A DNA stretch of 64,000 nucleotides from Thalassobacillus devorans (GCF_011761345.1 NZ_JAASRY010000002.1:558001-622000), one strand, 5' to 3'. Shown: positions 19,952-31,435, numbered from the stretch's first letter. The notes: generated by a model not told the origin, from the letters alone. Numbers and translations are program-made.

Positions 19952-20582
19952 ACCTTTGACAATTGCTATGCCAAAAGGACGGATCTTTGAAGAAGCAGCT
20001 GAGCTGATGAAGCAAGCAGGATATGACCTCCTGTCCAACCAAGAGGAATCAAGGAAGTTGATTTTAGAGTTCCCGGAACAAAATCTAAGGATTATGATGG
20101 CAAAACCGATGGATGTGGTGACATATGTAGAATATGGGACAGCCGATATTGGAATCGCAGGGAAAGATGTCCTATTGGAGCAGGACCGTGATGTTTACGA
20201 AGTCCTTGACCTTGGCATCAGTCCTTGTTATATCGCTGTGGCCGGCCTTCCGAATCAGCCGCTCAGCAAAATTGCTCCGAAGATAGCGACAAAATATCCA
20301 AAAGTAGCCTCTGATTACTTTCGTGAGCAAGGGGAGCAAATTGAAATCATTCCACTGAACGGCTCGATTGAAATCGCTCCGTTAATCGGGCTTGCAGATC
20401 GGATTGTGGATATCGTTTCTACAGGAAGAACGTTGAAAGAAAATGGGCTAGTAGAGTATGAAAAAATTGTCGGTATTACATCACGGTTGATTGTCAATCC
20501 TGTAAGCTACCGATTGAAAAGCAAGGAAATTGATGAAATGGTCAACCAATTGAGTGAAGTGGTAGGGGAGGACTATGTATGA
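19941..20582 (+). CDS. hisG: ATP phosphoribosyltransferase catalytic subunit (short form)
   Basis: Catalyses ATP + PRPP to phosphoribosyl-ATP, the first committed step of histidine synthesis. At about 213 residues it is the short HisG form that requires HisZ. Family hallmarks seen are [13 protein letters not shown] near the N-terminus, the substrate region [13 protein letters not shown] near residue 55 and the PRPP-loop region [16 protein letters not shown] near residue 157. The GTG at 19935 is inside the ribosome site GGAGGT; ATG 19941 (or 19944) is the start. It overlaps hisZ by 11 nt and hisD by 4 nt. Confidence 0.95.
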   Translation: MMRKPLTIAMPKGRIFEEAAELMKQAGYDLLSNQEESRKLILEFPEQNLRIMMAKPMDVVTYVEYGTADIGIAGKDVLLEQDRDVYEVLDLGISPCYIAVAGLPNQPLSKIAPKIATKYPKVASDYFREQGEQIEIIPLNGSIEIAPLIGLADRIVDIVSTGRTLKENGLVEYEKIVGITSRLIVNPVSYRLKSKEIDEMVNQLSEVVGEDYV

Positions 20583-21856
20583 AAATCCTGAAAAAGAATG
20601 AAATCACTTCATTCAAGCGCAGTGTGGATGCAGGAACAGAAGAACAACGAGCGGCCGTCAAAGAAATCATCGCAGACGTCAAAGAAAGAGGCGATGAGGC
20701 TCTCCGTTCTTTTACGGAAAAATTTGACGGCGTGACTTTGGATAATAGTAAGGTTGGAAAAGCGGAAATTGAACAGGCATACAAACAAATGGATGGAGAA
20801 CTGGTTGAGGTTTTGAAAGAAGCTGCTGCCAACATACGTAGCTTCCATGCGAAACAGAAGTCTACTTCCTGGTTTGACACGCAGGAGGATGGCACGATTC
20901 TCGGCCAGAAGATCACACCGATTGATGCTGTGGGAGTCTATGTGCCAGGCGGAACAGCAGCTTATCCTTCTTCTGTTTTTATGAATGTCATCCCCGCTCA
21001 GGTAGCAGGTGTGGAACGGACAGCCATGACTACTCCTCCAGGCCCTGAAGGAACACTGCCGCCAGGAGTATTGGTGGCTGCTGACATTCTGGGTGTCGAT
21101 GAAATCTATAAAGTCGGCGGAGCACAGGCCGTGGCTGCTCTGGCTTATGGAACAGATACCATTGCTCCTGTCGATAAGATTGTTGGTCCAGGCAACGTTT
21201 TTGTTGCCCTCGCCAAACGGGAAGTTTTCGGTGACGTTGCGATTGATATGATTGCAGGACCGAGTGAAATCGCTATTCTTGCGGATGATACCGCACGACC
21301 GGAAGAAGTAGCAGCTGACTTACTTTCACAGGCTGAACATGATGCCCGTTCCTCGAGCGTACTGGTCACGATCAGTGAATTCCTGGCAAGCGCAGTCCAA
21401 GCTGAAGTTGACCGGCAGCTGCAAACATTACCACGAGAAGAAATCGCCCGGAAAAGTGTGGAAGACTATGGAGCGATCATTCTTTGTGAATCGATGGAAG
21501 AAGCGGAGGACACCATCAACGAAATTGCTCCTGAGCACCTGGAAGTCGTTACTTCTGCTCCATTCGAGCAATTAGCAAAAATTAAGCATGCGGGTGCTAT
21601 ATTCCTTGGAAGATACAGCAGTGAACCGATCGGTGATTATTTCGCCGGGCCAAACCACGTTTTACCGACCAATGGAACAGCAAGATTTTCAAGTCCGCTG
21701 AACGTTGACGATTTTATAAAGAAATCAAGTATAATTTCTTACAGTGAACAAGCCTGGCGTGAAAACCACGAAAAGATTGCCCGGTTTGCCAGACTCGAAG
21801 GGCTGGAAGCACATGCCAGAGCAGTGGAGTCTAGAAAGGAGACAAAAGATGAGTAA
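20579..21856 (+). CDS. hisD: histidinol dehydrogenase
   Basis: Zinc-dependent NAD enzyme that converts L-histidinol to L-histidine in two oxidations. The 425-residue protein has the dehydrogenase signature region [34 protein letters not shown] near residues 222-255, with zinc ligands Gln and His in LSQAEHD, and the late motif APEHLEV. Start ATG at 20579 overlaps the hisG stop by 4 nt. Confidence 0.97.
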   Translation: MKILKKNEITSFKRSVDAGTEEQRAAVKEIIADVKERGDEALRSFTEKFDGVTLDNSKVGKAEIEQAYKQMDGELVEVLKEAAANIRSFHAKQKSTSWFDTQEDGTILGQKITPIDAVGVYVPGGTAAYPSSVFMNVIPAQVAGVERTAMTTPPGPEGTLPPGVLVAADILGVDEIYKVGGAQAVAALAYGTDTIAPVDKIVGPGNVFVALAKREVFGDVAIDMIAGPSEIAILADDTARPEEVAADLLSQAEHDARSSSVLVTISEFLASAVQAEVDRQLQTLPREEIARKSVEDYGAIILCESMEEAEDTINEIAPEHLEVVTSAPFEQLAKIKHAGAIFLGRYSSEPIGDYFAGPNHVLPTNGTARFSSPLNVDDFIKKSSIISYSEQAWRENHEKIARFARLEGLEAHARAVESRKETKDE

Positions 21857-22442
21857 TAAGCGTATTGCTGCCATCGATCGGAAAACAAGAGAGACTGACA
21901 TCAGTCTTAAGATTGACCTGGATGGAAGCGGCAAACAAGAGCTTGATGTTCAAGTCCCATTTTTAGCTCATATGCTGGAGCTGTTTACTAAGCACGGGTT
22001 GTTTGATATGGAAGTAAAAGGTCACGGGGACGTGGATGTTGATGATCATCATACGACAGAAGATATTGGCATCTGTCTCGGTCAAGCATTCCGACAGGCA
22101 GTTGGAGATAAAGCTGGCATCAAACGCTATGGTTCGATGACCTTGCCGATGGATGAAACATTGGTGACGGTTGCAGTCGACTTAAGTGACCGTCCACATT
22201 TGGAATGGAAGGCAGAGATCCCTGCTGCGAAAATAGGAACCTTTGATACGGAAAATGTGCACGAGTTTTTCTGGAAATTCGCCCTGGAAGCCAGGATCAA
22301 TTTACATATCGTCCTTCACCATGGGCACAACAGTCATCACATTGTAGAAGCTATGTTCAAAGCGCTGGCGCGTGCTTTGGATGAAGCGACACAAATTGAC
22401 CCAAGAATTAAAGGGGTGCCAAGCACGAAAGGAAGTCTTTGA
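21849..22442 (+). CDS. hisB: imidazoleglycerol-phosphate dehydratase
   Basis: Manganese enzyme that dehydrates imidazoleglycerol phosphate to imidazole acetol phosphate. The 197-residue monofunctional form has the metal-binding repeats [12 protein letters not shown] near residue 64 and [13 protein letters not shown] near residue 157, plus [14 protein letters not shown]. The start is ATG at 21849, just behind GAAAGGAG. An upstream extension within the hisD frame overlap is not used. It overlaps hisD by 8 nt. Confidence 0.97.
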   Translation: MSNKRIAAIDRKTRETDISLKIDLDGSGKQELDVQVPFLAHMLELFTKHGLFDMEVKGHGDVDVDDHHTTEDIGICLGQAFRQAVGDKAGIKRYGSMTLPMDETLVTVAVDLSDRPHLEWKAEIPAAKIGTFDTENVHEFFWKFALEARINLHIVLHHGHNSHHIVEAMFKALARALDEATQIDPRIKGVPSTKGSL

Positions 22443-22444
22443 TT

Positions 22445-23092
22445 ATGATAGGTATCATTGATTATGGCATGGGCAACTTGTTCAGCGTGTCCAAAGCACT
22501 AGAGCGGATGGATGTCCCTTATAAATTCGGAGACCGACCTGAGCAGATTGCTGATTGTGACGGTTATATCCTTCCAGGTGTAGGAGCTTTTCCTGATGCT
22601 GTCAAGGCTTTAAAGCAGCATGGTTTTGTGGAATTCATTAAGGAAAAAGCGGAAGCCAGAGTTCCAATTTACGGGATTTGTCTCGGCATGCAATTATTAT
22701 TCGAAGAAAGCGAAGAGAACCAGCTGACGGAAGGACTTGGTCTTCTTCCTGGCAGAATAGTAAGATTTCCTGGGATAGATGAACAGGGCTCTTCTTATAA
22801 AGTTCCACATATGGGGTGGAACCGGCTTGATATCCAGCAGCCGGACCATCCGTTACTGGAAGGTATTCATAACGAATATGTCTATTTTGTGCACTCCTAT
22901 TATGTCTTTACGGAAGATCGTTCGATATTGCTTGCTACTGCGGATTACCATGTGGAAGTTCCTGGCATAGTGGGCAAAGGTTCGTTATACGCCAGCCAGT
23001 TCCACCCGGAGAAGAGCAGCAGAGCCGGCATGCAGTTGTTAGAGAATTTTTGCAAGAAAATAGTACCGGAACAAGGAGGGACCCAGGAATGA
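22445..23092 (+). CDS. hisH: imidazole glycerol phosphate synthase, glutaminase subunit
   Basis: Class I glutamine amidotransferase that feeds ammonia to HisF. The 215-residue protein has the nucleophile elbow [10 protein letters not shown] (Cys near residue 79) and the His-Glu pair in SQFHPEKS near residue 187. ATG at 22445 is preferred to TTG at 22439 because it is better spaced from AAAGGAAG. It overlaps hisA by 4 nt. Confidence 0.96.
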   Translation: MIGIIDYGMGNLFSVSKALERMDVPYKFGDRPEQIADCDGYILPGVGAFPDAVKALKQHGFVEFIKEKAEARVPIYGICLGMQLLFEESEENQLTEGLGLLPGRIVRFPGIDEQGSSYKVPHMGWNRLDIQQPDHPLLEGIHNEYVYFVHSYYVFTEDRSILLATADYHVEVPGIVGKGSLYASQFHPEKSSRAGMQLLENFCKKIVPEQGGTQE

Positions 23093-23817
23093 GTTTTACG
23101 ATTTACCCGGCGATCGATATGCGGGACGGAAAATGCGTCCGCCTGGAGCAGGGGGACTTTAATAAAGAAACCGTTTATGGAGAAAATCCATTCGAAGTCG
23201 CGGCAGGGTTTGCGGAAGCTGGAGCCAGCTGGATTCATATGGTCGATCTCGATGGGGCAAAAGAGGGATCCAGACAGAATGCCAGGCATGTGATTCGAAC
23301 AGCTGAAGAATTATCGTGCTCCGTACAGATTGGAGGAGGCATCCGTTCGGAAGAGGATGTCCGTTTTTATTTAGAACAAGGTGTCGATCGTGTAATTATC
23401 GGTTCCCTGGCTATTCGTAATCTGGAGCTTACTAAAGAATTGCTCGCTAAATTCAAACACCAGATTGCCATCGGACTAGATGCCAGAGATGGTTATGTTG
23501 CCACGGACGGCTGGCTGGAAAGTTCTGAAGTAACTGCCGTATCTCTTGGAAAGGAACTGGCTGAAGCCGGAGCTGAAACATTTATTTACACTGATATTGC
23601 CAAGGATGGGATGCTTTCTGGGCCTAACACCAAAGAAATTGTCCGTTTAGCTGAAGAGACCAACACTAATGTTATCGCATCAGGGGGTATTAAGGGCCTG
23701 GAAGATCTTCGTGAACTGAAACAATATCAATCAAGCAAAGTGATCGGTTCCATCGTAGGAAAAGCTCTTTATACAAACCAATTCTCCCTTGAAGATGCCT
23801 TGAAGGAGGAAGCGTGA
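23089..23817 (+). CDS. hisA: ProFAR isomerase
   Basis: TIM-barrel enzyme that isomerises ProFAR to PRFAR in histidine synthesis. The 242-residue protein has [14 protein letters not shown] at the N-terminus (catalytic Asp near residue 8), IQIGGGIRS-type phosphate loop [12 protein letters not shown] near residue 79, and [14 protein letters not shown] near residue 165 (second catalytic Asp). The start is ATG at 23089, coupled to hisH by ATGA. Confidence 0.96.
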   Translation: MSFTIYPAIDMRDGKCVRLEQGDFNKETVYGENPFEVAAGFAEAGASWIHMVDLDGAKEGSRQNARHVIRTAEELSCSVQIGGGIRSEEDVRFYLEQGVDRVIIGSLAIRNLELTKELLAKFKHQIAIGLDARDGYVATDGWLESSEVTAVSLGKELAEAGAETFIYTDIAKDGMLSGPNTKEIVRLAEETNTNVIASGGIKGLEDLRELKQYQSSKVIGSIVGKALYTNQFSLEDALKEEA

Positions 23818-24575
23818 TGCTTGCCAAACGAATTATTCCTTGCCTGGATGTCAAGGAAGGAAGAGTGGTGAAAGGAATCCAGTTTGTAGAAATCCGGGAT
23901 GCCGGTGACCCAGTCGAACTGGCAAAGGTTTACGATGAACAAGGTGCCGATGAGCTTGTCTTTTTGGATATTTCAGCCACTCATGAGGGAAGGAAAACGA
24001 TGATCGATGTCGTCCGGGAAGTTGCTTCTGAATTAGCGATTCCTTTTACTGTAGGTGGTGGAATCGGATCACTGGAAGATATCAGGGCAATCCTCCGTGC
24101 AGGTGCGGACAAGGTTTCTTTAAATTCTGCTGCTGTCAGAAGACCGGATTTGATCAAAGAAAGTTCCGACTACTTTGGTACTCAATGTATTGTCGTGGCA
24201 ATTGATGCCCGGTTTGATTCTGAAGTTGAGACTTGGAGGGTATACACCCATGGCGGACGAAAACCGACGGACTGGCTTCTTGAGGATTGGGCTAAGGAGG
24301 CTGTTCGATTAGGAGCGGGAGAGATTCTGCTGACCTCAATGAACCAGGACGGTGAAAAAACAGGTTTCGATCTCGCGATGCTGCAAGCTGTCCAAAAAGT
24401 TGTCAACGTTCCGGTTATTGCTTCCGGCGGGGCTGGTTCAGCAGAACATTTCCTTGAAGTTTTTCAAAAAACAGATGTAGATGCAGCACTGGCGGCATCG
24501 ATTTTTCATTATAAGGAAACATCCGTGCAACGTGTGAAAGATTATCTTCAAGAAAAAGGAGTGGTCGTGCGATGA
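23817..24575 (+). CDS. hisF: imidazole glycerol phosphate synthase, cyclase subunit
   Basis: TIM-barrel cyclase that joins PRFAR and ammonia from HisH to give IGP and AICAR. The 252-residue protein has the N-terminal [19 protein letters not shown] (catalytic Asp11), the phosphate-site VGGGIGS near residue 80, and [15 protein letters not shown] near residue 170 (catalytic Asp). ATG 23817 is preferred to GTG 23814 by spacing from AAGGAGG. It overlaps hisI by 4 nt. Confidence 0.96.
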   Translation: MLAKRIIPCLDVKEGRVVKGIQFVEIRDAGDPVELAKVYDEQGADELVFLDISATHEGRKTMIDVVREVASELAIPFTVGGGIGSLEDIRAILRAGADKVSLNSAAVRRPDLIKESSDYFGTQCIVVAIDARFDSEVETWRVYTHGGRKPTDWLLEDWAKEAVRLGAGEILLTSMNQDGEKTGFDLAMLQAVQKVVNVPVIASGGAGSAEHFLEVFQKTDVDAALAASIFHYKETSVQRVKDYLQEKGVVVR

Positions 24576-25195
24576 ATTTAGATAATATACAGTTCGATGA
24601 AAAGGGGCTGGTACCCGCAATCGTCCAGGATGCGCGAAGCAAATCAGTTCTGACACTGGCATATATGAATAAGGAATCATTGGAGAAAACCCTGGAAACA
24701 AACGAGACCGTATTTTACAGCCGCTCACGTCAGGAGTTATGGCATAAGGGAGAAACTTCCGGCAACACTCAGCAAGTTACCAGCATTCATTATGACTGTG
24801 ACCAGGATGCTTTGCTGGTACAAGTTGTACCGAACGGACCAGCTTGTCATAAAGGGGATTACAGCTGCTTTTCTGAAGCTATCACAAGTGACAAGGCTTC
24901 ACTTTCGGAAAATCGTTATGAAATACTTGATCAATTGCAACAGGTCCTTGCTGACAGGAAAGCGACCAATCCGGAAGGCTCCTATACAAGTAAGCTGTTT
25001 CAGGAAGGTGTCGACAGGATTGCCAAGAAAATTGGAGAAGAAGCAGGAGAAGTCATTATTGCCGCTAAAAACAATGACGCTGAAGAGCTTTCCCTGGAAT
25101 CTGCAGACCTGTTGTTTCATTTATTAGTGCTCCTGACAGACCGTGACGTTTCTTTTGATAAAGTTCTTGGCGTACTGGAAGAAAGACATCGTTGA
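24572..25195 (+). CDS. hisI: bifunctional phosphoribosyl-AMP cyclohydrolase / phosphoribosyl-ATP pyrophosphatase
   Basis: Fused HisIE enzyme carrying out steps 2 and 3 of histidine synthesis. The 207-residue protein has an N-terminal cyclohydrolase domain (about 1-110) with zinc/magnesium motifs [10 protein letters not shown] and [12 protein letters not shown]. The C-terminal pyrophosphatase (about 115-205) carries [16 protein letters not shown] and [13 protein letters not shown]. It is the last gene of the operon. hisC and the histidinol-phosphatase are not here and must be encoded elsewhere. Confidence 0.96.
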   Translation: MNLDNIQFDEKGLVPAIVQDARSKSVLTLAYMNKESLEKTLETNETVFYSRSRQELWHKGETSGNTQQVTSIHYDCDQDALLVQVVPNGPACHKGDYSCFSEAITSDKASLSENRYEILDQLQQVLADRKATNPEGSYTSKLFQEGVDRIAKKIGEEAGEVIIAAKNNDAEELSLESADLLFHLLVLLTDRDVSFDKVLGVLEERHR

Positions 25196-25203
25196 TCATA
25201 TCC

Positions 25204-25248
25204 GACTATTTTACTGTTTTTGTCAAAAATAGTCTATATCCTATTATA
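25204..25248 (+). promoter_or_regulatory. inverted repeat and promoter between hisI and the TPR gene
   Basis: GACTATTTT (25204-25212) and AAAATAGTC (25226-25234) form an inverted repeat just after hisI. Its loop holds TTGTCA (25220-25225), which is 16 bp from TATTAT (25242-25247). It may be a weak his terminator, an operator over the next promoter, or both. Confidence 0.45.
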
Positions 25249-25298
25249 CATCTGTGTTATACTGTCATACGTACTGAAACGGTGATAGGAGGATATTG

Positions 25299-26309
25299 AT
25301 GCCTACTTCTAGGAATGGAGCCACAAAAAATATGAATGATAACGTGATTCATTTTGTAGCGGATGGGGAGTTTTATTTCAGTTATGGTGTGCAGGCTTTC
25401 CAAAAAAGAAATTTCACCATGGCTGTCAAATGGCTGAAAAAAGCGATAGAAAAATCTCCTGATGAACCCCTATATGCTTGTCAACTGGCTGTCGTCCACA
25501 CAGAGCAGGGCTCCTATCATAAAGCGAACCAATTATTGACCGAAGTACTTTCGGTATTCGGAAAAGAATATGTTGATTGTTATTACTTAATTGCAAACAA
25601 TTATGCGCATCTTGGTTTATTTAAAGATGCGAAAAAATATGCAGAAGCCTATTTGGAAAAGACGGAACAAGGCGATTTCAAAGAAGCTGCTGAACAATTA
25701 TTAGAGTTAGTTACTTCTTTGGAAGAAGATGAAGAGGATGACTGGACGCTGGAAGATGAGGATGAATTGCTCATTTACCAGGAAACTGCTCTTTATCATC
25801 TCCAGCGCCAGGAATGGGAAGAAGCGCTGGTACTCCTCGAAGAAATGATGCAGCTATTTCCTGATTATACAGCGGCAAAGCATGAGTACACATTTGCGCT
25901 ATTCCATCGTGGAGATGAAGATGAGGCGATCGAGTTAGAGCAGCAGTGGCTTGAAAACAAACCGAACAATTTGCACAGCCATGTCAATTTAGCTATTTTT
26001 TATAAAGAACCAAATGACGATCGCAGTGATGAACATATTATGATGGTAAAAAAGATTTTTCCAATCCATGACCATCAAAAACTCTATATTGCCCAGGCAT
26101 TGACAAGAACTGGCCATTACCAGGAAGCATGCGAGCGGTTCCAATCCATCCGGTCGAAAGATGTTAAACGTACGAAAACATTTTATAAATGGCACAGCAT
26201 CGCATCCTATCATACTGGAAAGCCTTCCAAGGCATTGCATTTGTGGGAAGAAGGGTGTAAAAAATACCCGGAAATGAGTGAGGAAGGCGGCCCTTGGAAC
26301 GCATCTTGA
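25299..26309 (+). CDS. TPR repeat protein (YvcD-like)
   Basis: A 336-residue cytosolic protein with at least six TPR-like helix pairs spread along it, for example SYGVQAFQKRNFTMAVKWLKKAIEKSPDEPLY (about 26-57) and YHLQRQEWEEALVLLEEMMQLFPDY (about 167-191). A very acidic stretch (EEDEEDDWTLEDEDE) lies near residues 146-160. No catalytic motif is seen. Position between his and trxB is that of B. subtilis yvcD. TPR proteins mediate protein-protein contacts; partner unknown. ATG 25299, 5 nt after AGGAGG, is preferred to TTG 25296. Confidence 0.8.
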   Translation: MPTSRNGATKNMNDNVIHFVADGEFYFSYGVQAFQKRNFTMAVKWLKKAIEKSPDEPLYACQLAVVHTEQGSYHKANQLLTEVLSVFGKEYVDCYYLIANNYAHLGLFKDAKKYAEAYLEKTEQGDFKEAAEQLLELVTSLEEDEEDDWTLEDEDELLIYQETALYHLQRQEWEEALVLLEEMMQLFPDYTAAKHEYTFALFHRGDEDEAIELEQQWLENKPNNLHSHVNLAIFYKEPNDDRSDEHIMMVKKIFPIHDHQKLYIAQALTRTGHYQEACERFQSIRSKDVKRTKTFYKWHSIASYHTGKPSKALHLWEEGCKKYPEMSEEGGPWNAS

Positions 26310-26426
26310 CAGCGTTTGGGGAGATGACGTTCCACTCATACCCTAGTGAGCATATTAATAGACGCAAGAGATACAATTTTATAGGATGATAGTATGAAAC
26401 TGACTAGTTCGAGTCAATGTATATAG

Positions 26427-27392
<966 letters not shown>

Positions 27393-27530
27393 TCCGCGGC
27401 CGTGTGAGGGCAGGTGTGCAGGACTTTTGGAATAGTAATTGCAACTTAACTCTCCTGTAACACGCATGAAACAATTGTGGGGTACAATATAATTAATTAA
27501 TTGACCCCCTTTTAATAGATAGATCTATTG

Positions 27531-27563
27531 TGCACAGGTGCCTAACCGCCTGTGCATTTTTTT
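27531..27563 (+). terminator. terminator downstream of trxB
   Basis: TGCACAGG (27531-27538) pairs with CCTGTGCA (27549-27556), followed by seven T. It lies 140 nt after trxB, and an overlapping TACAATATAAT (27483-27493) precedes it, so a separate short transcript is possible. Confidence 0.8.
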
Positions 27564-27576
27564 GTGGATAGGAACA

Positions 27577-27606
27577 TTGTGGGACGAATCTGATTCATTG
27601 TATAAT
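27577..27606 (+). promoter_or_regulatory. candidate promoter of the Nudix-rapZ operon
   Basis: TTGTGG (27577-27582), an 18-bp spacer and TATAAT (27601-27606), 40 bp before the Nudix gene. Confidence 0.5.
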
Positions 27607-27645
27607 AATATATGATGTCCTCCGACTAAGGATGAGGTGAAGTAA

Positions 27646-28113
27646 TTGCAGCGAGTAACGAATTGTATTTTGCACATAGATGATCAGGTTTTGATGTTAA
27701 AAAAACCGAGAAGGGGCTGGTATGTGGCACCTGGAGGTAAAATGGAACCTGGTGAATCGATTAAAGAATCAGCTGTCCGGGAATTCAGCGAGGAAACCGG
27801 ATTGGCAATTAAAAACCCTGAAATGAGAGGGTCATTCACTTTCATCATCCGGGATGGCGACGAAACTGTCCAGGAATGGATGATGTTTACTTTTTATTGC
27901 ACCGAATATGAGGGATCACTGTTAGAGGAAAGCGAAGAAGGTGAGCTGGAATGGGTGCCAGTGGCTGAGGTACTTAGCAAGCCTATGGCAGAAGGCGATC
28001 GGCATATTTTTAACCATATACTGACGAGTAATGAGCAAGTTTATGGAACGTTTGTCTATACCCCTGACTATCAGCTGCTCGATGTCGACTTAGATCCGAC
28101 AGATCCTGAATAA
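27646..28113 (+). CDS. Nudix hydrolase (YvcI-like)
   Basis: A 155-residue Nudix hydrolase with the complete Nudix box GGKMEPGESIKESAVREFSEETGL near residues 31-54, which binds the metal ions that cleave nucleoside diphosphate-linked substrates. It resembles the 8-oxo-dGTP diphosphatase branch (MutT-like), but the substrate cannot be told from sequence. The start is TTG at 27646, 5 nt after GAGGTGA. It precedes rapZ as yvcI does in B. subtilis. Confidence 0.88.
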   Translation: MQRVTNCILHIDDQVLMLKKPRRGWYVAPGGKMEPGESIKESAVREFSEETGLAIKNPEMRGSFTFIIRDGDETVQEWMMFTFYCTEYEGSLLEESEEGELEWVPVAEVLSKPMAEGDRHIFNHILTSNEQVYGTFVYTPDYQLLDVDLDPTDPE

Positions 28114-28179
28114 TTAGAGTCGCGCCAGCAATGTTTGTTTCATATATAGAGACTGCTGCCTGATAGGAGTGGATACAAA

Positions 28180-29070
28180 ATGACTAAAAAAGAACAAGAG
28201 ACACAGCTGGTAATCATCACGGGAATGTCTGGGGCTGGTAAAACAGTGGCGGTACAAAGCTTTGAAGACTTAGGTTTTTTCTGTGTGGATAACCTGCCGC
28301 CGGCTTTGCTGCCAAAGTTTCTTGAGTTGATGAAGGATTCTTCTAATAACATTGAAAATGTAGCTCTTGTGATGGATTTAAGAGGGCGGGAATTTTTTGA
28401 TGCATTATTTGAAGTATTGGATAAGCTAGTGGATGAGCCATGGCTGCAGGAACACATCCTGTTTCTGGATGCACAGGATCAGGCGTTGGTTTCCCGTTAT
28501 AAGGAAACACGACGTTCCCATCCATTGGCGAAGGATGGGCTGCCTTTAGATGGTATTAAACAAGAGCGCCGGATGCTCGATGAGTTACGGGGAAGAGCGC
28601 AAACAATTATAGAAACGACTGATTTGAAGCCGAGAGAGTTACGGGAGCAAATCATCCAGACGTATGCCAATACACAGAAGAAACGTGAAATATTCTCGGT
28701 TCAAATGGTTTCCTTCGGTTTCAAATACGGGGTGCCGATTGATGCGGATTTAATATTTGATGTACGTTTTTTACCCAACCCACATTATGTGGAACACATG
28801 CAGCCGCTCACCGGACTTAATAGTGAAGTAGCATCGTATGTCTTCAAATGGTCTGATACACAGAAGTTTCTCGAAAAACTGATTGATCTGCTGCAGTTCA
28901 TGCTTCCGCAATACAAGCGCGAGGGAAAAAGCCAGCTAATCATCGGAATCGGGTGTACTGGTGGACAGCACCGTTCGGTGGCGATAGCTGAACATTTACG
29001 CAAGCATTTTTCAACCGGTTACGTAACCCATGCCAGCCATCGTGATATCGATAAAAGAAAGGGCCATTGA
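28180..29070 (+). CDS. rapZ: RNase adapter RapZ family nucleotide-binding protein
   Basis: P-loop protein of the RapZ/YvcJ family that binds and hydrolyses ATP and GTP. In enterobacteria RapZ guides RNase E to GlmZ RNA; in B. subtilis YvcJ affects competence. The 296-residue protein has Walker A GMSGAGKT at about 14-21, and the conserved C-terminal domain with FSYGVP-type [21 protein letters not shown] near residue 187 and [16 protein letters not shown] near residue 252. First of rapZ-mgfK-whiA. Confidence 0.94.
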   Translation: MTKKEQETQLVIITGMSGAGKTVAVQSFEDLGFFCVDNLPPALLPKFLELMKDSSNNIENVALVMDLRGREFFDALFEVLDKLVDEPWLQEHILFLDAQDQALVSRYKETRRSHPLAKDGLPLDGIKQERRMLDELRGRAQTIIETTDLKPRELREQIIQTYANTQKKREIFSVQMVSFGFKYGVPIDADLIFDVRFLPNPHYVEHMQPLTGLNSEVASYVFKWSDTQKFLEKLIDLLQFMLPQYKREGKSQLIIGIGCTGGQHRSVAIAEHLRKHFSTGYVTHASHRDIDKRKGH

Positions 29071-29072
29071 TC

Positions 29073-30026
29073 ATGACAATAAATAGAAAGCCTAAAGTGG
29101 TCGTCTTGGGGGGCGGGACCGGAATGCCTGTTTTGCTTCGTGGGCTCAAAGACCTGCCAATTGACCTTTCTGCTATCGTGACCGTTGCCGACGATGGGGG
29201 AAGTTCCGGTCGATTGAGGAACGAAATGTCCATTCCAGCTCCAGGAGATATACGGAACGTGATTGCAGCATTATCTGATGCTGAACCAATGCTCCTGGAA
29301 TTATTCCAGCATCGGTTTGAAAGTGGAAATGGATTGTCCGGACATTCCATGGGTAACCTACTATTAGCCGCGCTGACTTCCATGAAAGGCGATTTTTTTA
29401 CAGGCATCAAAGAAATTTCCCGTGTTCTTAATGTAAAGGGGAAAATTTATCCAATCGCTAACCAGAATATGTATCTACATGCGGAAATGGAAGACGGGAC
29501 CTTAGTTTCAGGGGAATCGAATATTCCTAAATATCGAGGAAGAATCAAGCGTGTATTTCTGGAGCCGGATCCCGTAAAACCGCTCCCGGAAGCGGTGGAA
29601 GAAATTAAACATGCGGATTTAATTGTTATTGCACCAGGAAGTCTCTATACAAGTACACTTCCCAATATTATCATACCAGAAATTTCTAAAGCCTTGAAAG
29701 AAACATCAGGAAAAGTAACTTACGTATGTAATGTTATGACACAGCATGGTGAAACAGATGGCTATTCAGCAGGCGATCATGTCAAAGCAATTATCGATCA
29801 TGTTGGTCAAGGATGTGTCCATTCCATCATCGTCCATAACCAGCCAATCGAACATGATGTAAGGAAAATTTATGCTGAAGAACAGGCAGAGCCTGTCATT
29901 TATGATAATGAGCGAATTCGCCGGATGAAATTGGAAGTCATTGAAGAAGATATCATCGATCATTCCAAAGCGATGTTACGCCATGATACGAAAAAAATTG
30001 CAAACCTGCTCTACAGTATGCTGTAG
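29073..30026 (+). CDS. mgfK: gluconeogenesis factor (YvcK/MgfK, CofD-like fold)
   Basis: YvcK-family protein needed for growth on gluconeogenic carbon sources and for normal cell shape in B. subtilis; it binds UDP-sugars. The 317-residue protein has the N-terminal loop VVLGGGTGMPVLLRGLK near residue 9 and VTVADDGGSSGRLR near residue 36, and GDIRNVIAAL. ATG 29073 is preferred to TTG 29067 by distance from AAAGGG. It starts 2 nt after rapZ. Confidence 0.93.
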   Translation: MTINRKPKVVVLGGGTGMPVLLRGLKDLPIDLSAIVTVADDGGSSGRLRNEMSIPAPGDIRNVIAALSDAEPMLLELFQHRFESGNGLSGHSMGNLLLAALTSMKGDFFTGIKEISRVLNVKGKIYPIANQNMYLHAEMEDGTLVSGESNIPKYRGRIKRVFLEPDPVKPLPEAVEEIKHADLIVIAPGSLYTSTLPNIIIPEISKALKETSGKVTYVCNVMTQHGETDGYSAGDHVKAIIDHVGQGCVHSIIVHNQPIEHDVRKIYAEEQAEPVIYDNERIRRMKLEVIEEDIIDHSKAMLRHDTKKIANLLYSML

Positions 30027-30060
30027 ATAGCAAGGAGTTTTATGCAGGGAGGTGAACGTC

Positions 30061-31026
30061 GTGTCTTTTGCTTCAGAAATTAAGAAAGAGCTAACGAATG
30101 CGGAGGCGGAAAAACCGTGCTGCATTCATTCTGAATTGGCTGCCTTGATCCGTATGAATGGCTCCGTATCTTTGAACTCAAATAAAACATACGTGCTGGA
30201 CGTTCAAACGGAAAATGCTGCTATTGCCCGGCGGATCTATACACTGATTAAAAAAGTCTACCACTCACCAGTGGAGTTGCTTGTCCGAAAGAAAATGCGT
30301 TTAAAAAAGAATAATGTCTATATAGTTAGGATGAAAGAGGAAGTTAAGGCCTTTTTAGAAGAATTAGAAATTATGAATGATGGTCCTTTTTCCTTCAACC
30401 GAACCATTTCGGACAATCATAAAAAGGATATCTGCTGTAAACGCGCCTACCTTAGGGGGGCTTTTCTTGCAGGTGGTTCTGTCAATAATCCAGAAACTTC
30501 TTCTTATCACTTGGAAATTTATAATTCTTATCAAGAACATAATGAAGCTTTATGCGAGTTGATGAATGTGTTTAACTTGCATGCTCGAACACTGGAAAGA
30601 AAAAAAGGGTATATCACTTATATCAAAGAAGCAGAGAAAATAACAGAATTTCTCAGTAATATCGGGGCCCATCAGGCACTCTTCAAGTTTGAGGATGTAA
30701 GGATAGTCCGTGACATGAGAAACTCCGTAAACCGCCTTGTCAATTGTGAAACGGCAAACTTGAATAAAACAATTGGAGCTGCATTCCGCCAGGTAGAAAA
30801 TATCAAGTTTATTAAAAATACCGTGGGTATTGAAGCTCTGCCAGAAAAACTGCAGGAGGTAGCAATGCTGCGTCTGTTGCATCAGGATGTTTCTTTGAAG
30901 GAATTAGGTGAATTGGTTTCTACAGGGAAAATCAGCAAATCCGGAGTAAATCACCGCCTAAGGAAAATTGATGAGTTTGCTGAGAAGGTGAAAAAAGGAG
31001 AGATTTATCCGACTTCCCAGCAATAA
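30061..31026 (+). CDS. whiA: DNA-binding protein WhiA
   Basis: WhiA family protein: an N-terminal LAGLIDADG-like fold that has lost endonuclease function, followed by a C-terminal helix-turn-helix. In Bacillus it affects cell division and chromosome segregation. The 321-residue protein shows [18 protein letters not shown] near residue 127 (degenerate LAGLIDADG region) and the [29 protein letters not shown] near residue 280. The start is GTG at 30061; the GTG at 30052 is within GGGAGGTGA. Confidence 0.95.
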   Translation: MSFASEIKKELTNAEAEKPCCIHSELAALIRMNGSVSLNSNKTYVLDVQTENAAIARRIYTLIKKVYHSPVELLVRKKMRLKKNNVYIVRMKEEVKAFLEELEIMNDGPFSFNRTISDNHKKDICCKRAYLRGAFLAGGSVNNPETSSYHLEIYNSYQEHNEALCELMNVFNLHARTLERKKGYITYIKEAEKITEFLSNIGAHQALFKFEDVRIVRDMRNSVNRLVNCETANLNKTIGAAFRQVENIKFIKNTVGIEALPEKLQEVAMLRLLHQDVSLKELGELVSTGKISKSGVNHRLRKIDEFAEKVKKGEIYPTSQQ

Positions 31027-31074
31027 GGGGATTTCGATTTCCAAGTGTAATCCATGTCAATGATAGAAGATTCA

Positions 31075-31122
31075 TGCTATAATGAATGCAATTAAAAAAC
31101 GCTTTCAAGGAGAGCGTTTTTT
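31075..31122 (+). promoter_or_regulatory. crh promoter with overlapping hairpin and cre-like site
   Basis: An extended -10 TGC-TATAAT (31075-31083) is followed at once by AAAAAACGCT (31094-31103) pairing with AGCGTTTTTT (31113-31122). The hairpin is a good intrinsic terminator for whiA, but it also falls at about +4 of any transcript begun here. The bases 31094-31107 match the cre consensus TGWAANCGNTNWCA at 12 of 14 positions. Confidence 0.6.
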
Positions 31123-31180
31123 CTATCACCAACTATGATACCGCTTCCCATATAGGAGTGTAGAAGAGAGGAGAATTCAG

Positions 31181-31435
31181 GTGGTTGAACGGTCGTTGAA
31201 AGTTGAATTGGAAACAGGTCTGCAAGCGAGACCAGCAGCCCAATTCGTGCAATTAGCTAATCGTTTTTCATCCGATATATTCATTGAAAAGGACGGAAAA
31301 AGAGTAAATGCCAAAAGCATAATGGGATTGATGAGCCTTGCTATTGGAGCCGATGAAGAAGTGCTGCTGATTACCGAAGGTTCTGATGAAGAACCGGCTA
31401 TGGAAGAACTGCAGGCTTTCGTTATAAAAGCGTAA
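31181..31435 (+). CDS. crh: catabolite repression HPr-like protein Crh
   Basis: HPr paralogue that is phosphorylated by HprK at Ser46 and then acts as co-effector of CcpA. The 84-residue protein carries Gln at position 15 (TGLQARPAA) where HPr has the PTS histidine, so it cannot take part in sugar transport, and keeps Ser46 (NAKSIMGLM). Those two residues define Crh. The start is GTG at 31181 after GAGAGGAGA. It lies just after whiA as in B. subtilis. Confidence 0.96.
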   Translation: MVERSLKVELETGLQARPAAQFVQLANRFSSDIFIEKDGKRVNAKSIMGLMSLAIGADEEVLLITEGSDEEPAMEELQAFVIKA

